Shown here piece by piece: positions 51,166 to 60,823 of a stretch of DNA of 64,000 nt. The translations under genes were made by a program, and so were the position numbers. Numbering within the stretch: position 1 is the first letter of the stretch; every line of letters starts with the position of its first letter. Origin of the DNA: Coriaria nepalensis (lineage: Eukaryota; Streptophyta; Magnoliopsida; Cucurbitales; Coriariaceae); contig CP114482.1 of assembly GCA_027186245.1 (NCBI GenBank), positions 29,841,209 to 29,905,208 on the forward strand, written 5' to 3'. A model generated the notes under the pieces. That model had not been told where the DNA came from, did no database searches, and worked only from the letters and a program-made list of their open reading frames with translations.

Positions 51166-54100
51166 GAACTGGTTCGAAGTGCCTTCAAACGATTTAATGA
51201 TTGAAAAGACTGAGTGATATGCTTTTTATTGCTAAAATAATGCATTGTTGTCTTCAATAGATTAATTACAAGTTATGTAAGAAAATAATATTTGAAGGGC
51301 GAAAATAGAATTCGTTCGAACTAATTTAGAATGATTTAATGACTAGAAGAGACTCAGTGACATAACTTTACGGCTAAACAAATGCATTTTTGCCTTCAAT
51401 AGATCAACTGCGGGTTATGCACGAAAGTCATGATTAAATGCCGAATTTCTTACGAAGTTATTTAGAATGATTTACTTTCTAAAAGAAACGCAAAAATATG
51501 ACTTGAACGCTAAAAAATGCATAGTTGCCATCAATAGATCAATTGCAAATTATGCATGAAAGTCGCGTTTTAAATGCAAAAAGAGAACTGGTTCGAAGTG
51601 CCTTCAAACGATTTAATGATTGAAAAGACTGAGTGATATGCTTTTTATTGCTAAAATAATGCATTGTTGTCTTCAATAGATTAATTACAAGTTAAGTAAG
51701 AAAATAATATTTGAAGGGCGAAAATAGAATTCGTTCGAACTAATTTAGAATGATTTAATGACTAGAAGAGAGTCAGTGACATGACTTTAAGGCTAAACAA
51801 ATGCATTGTTGCCTTCAATAGATCAACTGCAAGTTATGCACGAAAGTCATGTTTAAATGCAGAATTTCTTACGAAGTGATTTAGAATGATTTACTGACTA
51901 AAAGAGATGCAAAAATATGACTTTAAGGCTAAAAAAATGCATAGTTGCCATCAATAGATCAATTGCAAATTATGCACGAAAGTCGCGTTTTAAGTGCAAA
52001 AAGATAATTGGTTCGAAGTGCCTTCAAACAATTTAATGATTGAAAAGACTGAGTGATATGCTTTTTATTGCTAAAATAATGCATTGTTGTCTTCAATAGA
52101 TTAATTACAAGTTAAGTACGAAAATAATATTTGAAGGGCGAAAATAGAATTCGTTCGAACTAATTTAGAATGATTTAATGACTAGAAGAGAGTCAGTGAC
52201 ATGACTTTAAGGCTAAACAAATGCATTGTTGCCTTCAATAGATCAACTGCAAGTTATGCACGAAAGTCATGTTTAAATGCAGAATTTCTTACGAAGTGAT
52301 TTAGAATGATTTACTGACTAAAAGAGATGCAAAAATATGACTTTAAGGCTAAAAAAATGCATAGTTGCCATCAATAGATCAATTGCAAATTATGCATGAA
52401 AGTCGCGTTCTAAATGCAAAAATAGAATTGGTTAGAAGTGCCTTCAAACAATTTAATGATTGAATAGACTGAGTGATATGCTTTTTATTGCTAAAATAAT
52501 GCATTGTTGTCTTCAATAGATTAATTACAAGTTATGTAAGAAAATAATATTTGCAGGGCGAAAATAGAATTCGTTCGAACTAATTTAGAATGATTTAATG
52601 ACTAGAGGAGACTTAGTGACATGACTTTAAGGCTAAACAAATGCATTGTTGCCTTCAATAGATCAACTGCAAGTTATGCACGAAAGTCATGTTTAAATGC
52701 CGAATTTCATACGAAGTGATTTAGAATGATTTACTGAATAAAAGAGATGCAAAAATATGACTTGAACGCTAAAAAATGCATAGTTGCCATCAATAGATCA
52801 ATTGCAAGTTATGCACGAAAGTCGCGTTTTAAATGCAAAAAGAGAACTGGTTCGAAGTGCCTTCAAACGATTTAATGATTGAAAAGACTGAGGGATATGC
52901 TTTTTATTGCTAAAATAATGCATTGTTGTCTTCAATAGATTAATTACAAGTTATGTAAGAAAATAATATTTGAAGGGCGAAAATAGAATTCGTTCGAACT
53001 AATTTAGAATGATTTAATGACTAGAAGAGACTCAGTGACATGACTTTAAGGCTAAACAAATGCATTTTTGCCTTCAATAGATCAACTGCAGGTTATGCAC
53101 GAAAGTCATGATTAAATGCCGAATTTCTTACGAAGTGATTTAGAATGATTTACTGACTAAAAGAAACGCAAAAATATGACTTGAACGCTAAAAAATGCAT
53201 AGTTGCCATCAATAGATCAATTGCAAATTATGCATGAAAGTCGCGTTTTAAATGCAAAAAGAGAATTGGTTCGAAGTGCCTTCAAACGATTTAATGATTG
53301 AAAAGACTGAGTGATATGCTTTTTATTGCTAAAATAATGCATTGTTGTCTTCAATAGATTAATTACAAGTTATGTAAGAAAATAATATTTGAAGGGCGAA
53401 AATAGAATTCGTTCGAACTAATTTAGAATGATTTAATGACTAGAAGAGACTCAGTGACATAACTTTACGGCTAAACAAATGCATTTTTGCCTTCAATAGA
53501 TCAACTGCGGGTTATGCACGAAAGTCATGATTAAATGCCGAATTTCTTACGAAGTGATTTAGAATGATTTACTTTCTAAAAGAAACGCAAAAATATGACT
53601 TGAACGCTAAAAAATGCATAGTTGCCATCAATAGATCAATTGCAAATTATGCACGAAAGTCGCGTTTTAAATGCAAAAAGAGAACTGGTTCGAAGTGCCT
53701 TCAAACGATTTAATGATTGAAAAGACTGAGTGATATGCTTTTTATTGCTAAAATAATGCATTGTTGTCTTCAATAGATTAATTACAAGTTAAGTAAGAAA
53801 ATAATATTTGAAGGGCGAAAATAGAATTCGTTCGAACTAATTTAGAATGATTTAATGACTAGAAGAGAGTCAGTGACATGACTTTAAGGCTAAACAAATG
53901 CATTGTTGCCTTCAATAGATCAACTGCAAGTTATGCACGAAAGTCATGTTTAAATGCAGAATTTCTTACGAAGTTATTTAGAATGATTTACTGACTAAAA
54001 GAGATGCAAAAATATGACTTTAAGGCTAAAAAAATGCATAGTTGCCATCAATAGATCAATTGCAAATTATGCACGAAAGTCGCGTTTTAAGTGCAAAAAG

Positions 54101-55359
54101 ATAATTGGTTCGAAGTGCCTTCAAACAATTTAATGATTGAAAAGACTGAGTGATATGCTTTTTATTGCTAAAATAATGCATTGTTGTCTTCAATAGATTA
54201 ATTACAAGTTAAGTACGAAAATAATATTTGAAGGGCGAAAATAGAATTCGTTCGAACTAATTTAGAATGATTTAATGACTAGAAGAGAGTCAGTGACATG
54301 ACTTTAAGGCTAAACAAATGCATTGTTGCCTTCAATAGATCAACTGCAAGTTATGCACGAAAGTCATGTTTAAATGCAGAATTTCTTACGAAGTGATTTA
54401 GAATGATTTACTGACTAAAAGAGATGCAAAAATATGACTTTAAGGCTAAAAAAATGCATAGTTGCCATCAATAGATCAATTGCAAATTATGCATGAAAGT
54501 CGCGTTCTAAATGCAAAAATAGAATTGGTTAGAAGTGCCTTCAAACAATTTAATGATTGAATAGACTGAGTGATATGCTTTTTATTGCTAAAATAATGCA
54601 TTGTTGTCTTCAATAGATTAATTACAAGTTATGTAAGAAAATAATATTTGAAGGGCGAAAATAGAATTCGTTCGAACTAATTTAGAATGATTTAATGACT
54701 AGAGGAGACTTAGTGACATGACTTTAAGGCTAAACAAATGCATTGTTGCCTTCAATAGATCAACTGCAAGTTATGCACGAAAGTCATGTTTAAATGCCGA
54801 ATTTCATACGAAGTGATTTAGAATGATTTACTGAATAAAAGAGATGCAAAAATATGACTTGAACGCTAAAAAATGCATAGTTGCCATCAATAGATCAATT
54901 GCAACTTATGCACGAAAGTCGCGTTTTAAATGCAAAAAGAGAACTGGTTCGAAGTGCCTTCAAACGATTTAATGATTGAAAAGACTGAGGGATATGCTTT
55001 TTATTGCTAAAATAATGCATTGTTGTCTTCAATAGATTAATTACAAGTTATGTAAGAAAATAATATTTGAAGGGCGAAAATAGAATTCGTTCGAACTAAT
55101 TTAGAATGATTTAATGACTAGAAGAGACTCAGTGACATGACTTTAAGGCTAAACAAATGCATTTTTGCCTTCAATAGATCAACTGCAGGTTATGCACGAA
55201 AGTCATGATTAAATGCCGAATTTCTTACGAAGTGATTTAGAATGATTTACTGACTAAAAGAAACGCAAAAATATGACTTGAACGCTAAAAAATGCATAGT
55301 TGCCATCAATAGATCAATTGCAAATTATGCATGAAAGTCGCGTTTTAAATGCAAAAAGA
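51166..55359 (+). repeat. Second five-unit tandem duplication (2,097 bp x 2)
   Basis: Units 122-126 (51166 to 52844) match units 127-131 (53263 to 54941) at exactly 2,097 bp. Shared rare variants are ATAACTTTACGG, TTTACTTTCTAAAAGAAACG, AAATGCAGAATTTC, GCAAAAAGATAATTGG (A start altered to TAATTGG at 52005 and 54102), GATTGAATAGACTG, CTAGAGGAGACTTAG and GACTGAGGGATATG. Private differences include TTTGCAGGGC near 52,553, CAACTTATGC near 54,904 and GAACTGG versus GAATTGG at the two leading A starts. Confidence 0.92.
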
Positions 55360-57457
55360 GAATTGGTTCGAAGTGCCTTCAAACAATTTAATGATTGAAA
55401 AGACTGAGTGATATGCTTTTTATTGCTAAAATAATGCATTGTTGTCTTCAATAGATTAATTACAAGTTATGTAAAAAAATAATATTTGAAGGGCGAAAAT
55501 AGAATTCGTTCGAACTAATTTAGAATGATTTAATGACTAGAAGAGACTCAGTGACATGAATTTAAGGCTAAACAAATGCATTGTTGCCTATAATAGATCA
55601 ACTGCTACTTATGCACGAAAGTCATGTTTAAATGCCGAATTTCATACGAAGTGATTTAGAATGATTTACTGACTAAAAGTGACGCAAAAATATGACTTGA
55701 ACGCCAAAAAATGCATAGTTGCCATCAATAGATCAATTGCAAATTATGCACGAAAGTCGCGTTTTAAGTGCAAAAAGAGAATTGGTTCGAAGTGCCTTCA
55801 AACAATTTAATGATTGAAAAGACTGAGTGATATGCTTTTTATTGCTAAAATAATGCATTGTTGTCTTCAATAGATTAATTACAAGTTAAGTAAGAAAATA
55901 ATATTTGAAGGGCGAAAATAGAATTCGTTCGAACTAATTTAGAATGATTTAATGACTAGAAGAGAGTCAGTGACATGACTTTAAGGCTAAACAAATGCAT
56001 TGTTGCCTTCAATAGATCAACTGCAAGTCATGCACGAAAGTCATGTTTAAATGCAGAATTTCTTTCGAAGTGATTTAGAATGATTTACTGACTAAAAGAG
56101 ATGCAAAAATATGACTTTAAGGCTAAAAAAATGCATAGTTGCCATCAATAGATCAATTGCAAATTATGCATGAAAGTCGCGTTCTAAATGCAAAAATAGA
56201 ATTGGTTAGAAGTGCCTTCAAACAATTTAATGATTGAATAGACTGAGTGATATGCTTTTTATTGCTAAAATAATGCATTGTTGTCTTCAATAGATTAATT
56301 ACAATTTATGTAAAAAAATAATGTTTGAAGGGCGAAAATAGAATTCGTTCGAAATAATTTAGAATGATTTAATGACTAGAAGAGACTCAGTGACATGAAT
56401 TTAAGGCTAAACAAATGCATTGTTGCCTTCAATAGATCAAGAGCGAGTTATGCACGAAAGTCATGTTTAAATGCCGAATTTCATACGAAGTGATTTAGAA
56501 TGATTTACTGAATAAAAGAGATGCAAAAATATGACTTGAACGCTAAAAAATGCATAGTTGCCATCAATAGATCAATTGCAAGTTATGCACGAAAGTCGCG
56601 TTTTAAATGCAAAAAGAGAATTGGTTAGAAGTTCCTTCAAACAATTTAATGATTGAAAAGACTGAGTGATATGCTTTTTATTGCTAAAATAATGCATTGT
56701 TGTCTTCAATAGATTCATTACAAGTTATGTAAGAAAATAATATTTGAAGGGCGAAAATAGAATTCGTTCGAACTAATTTAGAATGATTTAATGACTAGAA
56801 GAGACTCAGTGACATGAATTTAAGGCTAAACAAATGCATTGTTGCCTGCAATATATCAACTGCAAGTTATGCACGAAAGTCATGTTTAAATGCCGAATTT
56901 CATACGAAGTGATTTAGAATGATTTACTGAATAAAAGAGACGCAAAAATATGACTTTAAGGCAAAAAAAATTCATAGTTGCCATCAATAGATCAATTGCA
57001 AATTATGCATGAAAGTCGCGTTTTAAATGCAAAAAGAGAATTGGTTAGAAGTTCCTCCAAACAATTTAATGATTGAAAAGACTAAGTGATATGTTTTTTA
57101 ATGCTAAAATAATGCATTGTTGTCTTCAATAGATTAATTACAAGTTATCTAAAAAAATAATATTTGAAGGGCGAAAATAGAATTCGTTCGAACTAATTTA
57201 GAATGATTTAATGACTAGAAGAGAGTCAGTGACATCAATTTAAGGGTAAACAAATGCATTGTTGCCTATAATAGATCAACAGCTAGTTATGCACGAAAGT
57301 CATGTTTAAATGCCGAATTTCATACGAAGTGATTTAGAATGATTTACTGAATAAAAGAGACGCAAAAATATGACTTTAAGGCTAAAAAAATGCATAGTTG
57401 CCATCAATAGATCAATTGCAAGTTATGCACGAAAGTCGCGTTTTAAATGCAAAAAGA
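55360..57457 (+). repeat. Ordinary trimer units 132-136
   Basis: Units start at 55360, 55779, 56199, 56618 and 57038. Units 133-134 resemble parts of the preceding duplication (AAATGCAGAATTTC, GATTGAATAGACTG) and look like a partial third copy. Unit 136 carries GATATGTTTTTTAATGC, AAGTTATCTAAAAAAATAATA and ACATCAATTTAAGGG, which recur at 59,422. No non-satellite sequence is seen. Confidence 0.86.
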
Positions 57458-57877
57458 GAATTGGTTAGAAGTTCCTTCAAACAATTTAATGATTGAAAAG
57501 ACTGAGTGATATGCTTTTTAATGGTAAAATGATGCATTGTTGTCTTCAATATATTAATTACAAGTTATGTAAGAAAATAATATTTGAAGGGCGAAAATAG
57601 AATTCGTTCGAACTAATTAAGAATGATTTAATGACTAGAAGAGACTCAGTGACATGACTTTAAGGCTAAACAAATGCATTGTTGCCTATAATAGATCAAC
57701 TGCAAGTTATGCACGAAAGTCATGTTTAAATGCCGAATTTCATACGAAGTGATTTAGAATGATTTACTGAATAAAAGAGACGCAAAAATATGACTTTAAG
57801 GCTAAAAAAATGCATAGTTGCCATCAATAGATCAATTGCAAATTATGCATGAAAGTCGCGTTCTAAATGCAAAAAGA

Positions 57878-58439
57878 GAATTGGATCGAAGTGCCTTCAA
57901 CCAATTTAATGATTGAAAAGACTGTGTGATATGCTTTTTAATGCCAAAATAATGCATTGTTGTCTTCAATAGATTAATTACAAGTTATGTAAGAAAATAA
58001 TATTTGAAGGGCGAAAATAGAATTCGTTCGAACTAATTTAGAATGATTTAATGACTATAAGAGACTCAGTGACATGAATTTAAGGCTAAACAAATGCATT
58101 GTTGCCTATAATAGATCAACTGCAAGTTATGCAAGAAAATAATATTTGAAGGGCGAAAATAGAATTCGTTCGAACTAATTTAGAATGATTTAATGACTAT
58201 AAGAGACTCAGTGACATGAATTTAAGGCTAAACAAATGCATTGTTGCCTATAATAGATCAACTGCAAGTTATGCACGAAAGTCATGTTTAAATGCCGAAT
58301 TTCATACGAAGTGATTTAGAATGATTTACTGACTAAAAGAGACGCAAAAATATGACTTTAAGGATATAAAAATGCATAGTTGCCATCAATAGATCAATTG
58401 CAAGTTATGCATGAAAGTCGCGTTTTAAATGCAAAAAGA
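57878..58439 (+). repeat. Tetrameric unit A-(B/A)-B-C, 562 bp, copy 1
   Basis: A is 57878-58019, the chimeric B/A subunit 58020-58161, B 58162-58296 and C 58297-58439. The chimera begins as B (GAATTCGTTCGAAC through CTATAATAGATCAACTGCAAG). It switches at GTTATGCAAGAAAATAATA and ends as A (TTTGAAGGGCGAAAATA), directly followed by a second GAATTCG. The junction lies just after AAGTTATG, shared by all subunits. This is a different exchange from the C/B chimera. Confidence 0.92.
58020..58161 (+). repeat. Chimeric B/A subunit, 142 bp (copy 1)
   Basis: The 5' portion carries B bases (GAATTCG start, GACTATAAGAGACTCAGTG, TTTAAGGCTAAAC). The 3' portion carries A bases (AAGAAAATAATATTTGAAGGG). The bases CAAGAAA at the switch fit either parent closely, because some B alleles also read GCAAGAAAG. 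The junction can be located only to within a few bases. Confidence 0.92.
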
Positions 58440-58859
58440 GAATTGGTTAGAAGTTCCTTCAAACAATTTAATGATTGAAAAGACTGAGTGATATGCTTTT
58501 TAATGGTAAAATAATGCATTGTTGTCTTCAATATATTAATTACAAGTTATGTAAGAAAATAATATTTGAAGGGCGAAAATAGAATTCGTTCGAACTAATT
58601 AAGAATGATTTAATGACTAGAAGAGACTCAGTGACATGACTTTAAGGCTAAACAAATGCATTGTTGCCTATAATAGATCAACTGCAAGTTATGCACGAAA
58701 GTCATGTTTAAATGCCGAATTTCATACGAAGTGATTTAGAATGATTTACTGAATAAAAGAGACGCAAAAATATGACTTTAAGGCTAAAAAAATGCATAGT
58801 TGCCATCAATAGATCAATTGCAAATTATGCATGAAAGTCGCGTTCTAAATGCAAAAAGA

Positions 58860-59421
58860 GAATTGGATCGAAGTGCCTTCAACCAATTTAATGATTGAAA
58901 AGACTGTGTGATATGCTTTTTAATGCCAAAATAATGCATTGTTGTCTTCAATAGATTAATTACAAGTTATGTAAGAAAATAATATTTGAAGGGCGAAAAT
59001 AGAATTCGTTCGAACTAATTTAGAATGATTTAATGACTATAAGAGACTCAGTGACATGAATTTAAGGCTAAACAAATGCATTGTTGCCTATAATAGATCA
59101 ACTGCAAGTTATGCAAGAAAATAATATTTGAAGGGCGAAAATAGAATTCGTTCGAACTAATTTAGAATGATTTAATGACTATAAGAGACTCAGTGACATG
59201 AATTTAAGGCTAAACAAATGCATTGTTGCCTATAATAGATCAACTGCAAGTTATGCACGAAAGTCATGTTTAAATGCCGAATTTCATACGAAGTGATTTA
59301 GAATGATTTACTGACTAAAAGAGACGCAAAAATATGACTTTAAGGATATAAAAATGCATAGTTGCCATCAATAGATCAATTGCAAGTTATGCATGAAAGT
59401 CGCGTTTTAAATGCAAAAAGA
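58860..59421 (+). repeat. Tetrameric unit A-(B/A)-B-C, 562 bp, copy 2
   Basis: A starts at 58860, the chimeric B/A at 59002-59143, B at 59144 and C runs to 59421. It is indistinguishable by eye from copy 1 across the chimera. Confidence 0.92.
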
Positions 59422-60261
59422 GAATTGGTTAGAAGTTCCTTCAAACAATTTAATGATTGAAAAGACTGAGTGATATGTTTTTTAATGCTAAAATAATGCA
59501 TTGTTGTCTTCAATAGATTAATTACAAGTTATCTAAAAAAATAATATTTGAAGGGCGAAAATAGAATTCGTTCGAACTAATTTAGAATGATTTAATGACT
59601 AGAAGAGAGTCAGTGACATCAATTTAAGGGTAAACAAATGCATTGTTGCCTATAATAGATCAACTGCTAGTTATGCACGAAAGTCATGTTTAAATGTCGA
59701 ATTTCATACGAAGTGATTTAGAATGATTTACTGAATAAAAGAGACGCAAAAATATGACTTTAAGGCTAAAAAAATGCATAGTTGCCATCAATAGATCAAT
59801 TGCAAATTATGCATGAAAGTCGCGTTCTAAATGCAAAAAGAGAATTGGATCGAAGTGCCTTCAACCAATTTAATGATTGAAAAGACTGTGTGATATGCTT
59901 TTTAATGCCAAAATAATGCATTGTTGTCTTCAATAGATTAATTACAAGTTATGTAAGAAAATAATATTTGAAGGGCGAAAATAGAATTCGTTCGAACTAA
60001 TTTTGAATGATTTAATGACTATAAGAGACTCAGTGACATGAATTTAAGGCTAAACAAATGCATTGTTGCCTATAATAGATCAACTGCAAGTTATGCACGA
60101 AAGTCATGTTTAAATGCCGAATTTCATACGAAGTGATTTAGAATGATTTACTGACTAAAAGAGACGCAAAAATATGACTTTAAGGATATAAAAATGCATA
60201 GTTGCCATCAATAGATCAATTGCAAATTATGCATGAAAGTCGCGTTCTAAATGCAAAAAGA
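59422..60261 (+). repeat. Trimer units 141-142
   Basis: Unit 141 (59422) resembles unit 136 (57038), sharing GTTATCTAAAAAAATAATA and ACATCAATTTAAGGG. Unit 142 (59842) resembles the tetramer parent (CTTCAACCAATTT, AATGCCAAAAT) but has an ordinary B and C and no chimera. It is a candidate for the unrearranged relative of the tetramers. Confidence 0.86.
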
Positions 60262-60823
60262 GAATTGGATCGAAGTGCCTTCAACCAATTTAATGATTGA
60301 AAAGACTGTGTGATATGCTTTTTAATGCCAAAATAATGCATTGTTGTCTTCAATAGATTAATTACAAGTTATGTAAGAAAATAATATTTGAAGGGCGAAA
60401 ATAGAATTCGTTCGAACTAATTTAGAATGATTTAATGACTATAAGAGACTCAGTGACATGAATTTAAGGCTAAAGAAATGCATTGTTGCCTATGATAGAT
60501 CAACTGCAAGTTATGCAAGAAAATAATATTTGAAGGGCGAAAATAGAATTCGTTCGAACTAATTTAGAATGATTTAATGACTATAAGAGACTCAGTGACA
60601 TGAATTTAAGGCCAAACAAATGCATTGTTGCCTATAATAGATCAACTGCAAGTTATGCACGAAAGTCATGTTTAAATGCCGAATTTCATACGAAGTGATT
60701 TAGAATGATTTACTGACTAAAAGAGACGCAAAAATATGACTTTAAGGATATAAAAATGCATAGTTGCCATCAATAGATCAATTGCAAGTTATGGATGAAA
60801 GTCGCGTTTTAAATGCAAAAAGA
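60262..60823 (+). repeat. Tetrameric unit A-(B/A)-B-C, 562 bp, copy 3
   Basis: A starts at 60262, the chimeric B/A at 60404-60545, B at 60546 and C runs to 60823. Private changes include GGCTAAAGAAATGC and GCCTATGATAG inside the chimera, GGCCAAACAAATG in B and TTATGGATGAAAG in C. Confidence 0.92.

Larger units (their letters stand above)
44035..51584 (+). repeat. Block R: eight-unit block copied, then expanded to ten units
   Basis: Units 105-110 (44035 to 46133) match units 113-118 (47390 to 49488) at 3,355 bp. Units 111-112 (46552, 46971) match units 121-122 (50747, 51166) at 4,195 bp. The extra 840 bp in the second copy is units 119-120, a tandem copy of units 117-118 (49068-49907 and 49908-50747). 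Markers are TGCCAAAAGAG with TTCGGAGTGCC, AATGGTAAAAT, TTTTAAGTGC, AAGTACGAAAATAAT, CAACAGCGAG, GCCATTAATAG, CTCATGGACATG and ATAACTTTACGGC. Two duplication steps are visible: a block copy, then a local two-unit duplication. Confidence 0.88.
57458..59421 (+). repeat. 982-bp tandem duplication (trimer + tetramer) x 2
   Basis: Segments 57458-58439 and 58440-59421 each contain one 420-bp trimer and one 562-bp tetramer. Shared markers are AATGGTAAAAT, CTTCAATATATTAATT, CTTCAACCAATTT with GACTGTGTG and AATGCCAAAAT in the tetramer's A, and the chimeric subunit junction. The chimera was therefore amplified together with a neighbour, as in the 975-bp case near 24 kb. Confidence 0.9.

Noticed and set aside
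51060..51257. 65-aa minus-strand open reading frame, second copy
   Set aside because: It is the duplicated copy of the frame at 46,865 within block R, with one substitution. There is no evidence of selection or expression.
58361..58375. TATA box in the GGATATAAAAATGC variant
   Set aside because: It arises from two or three base changes in an A-rich stretch, with no associated gene or initiation evidence. It is kept only as a lineage marker.
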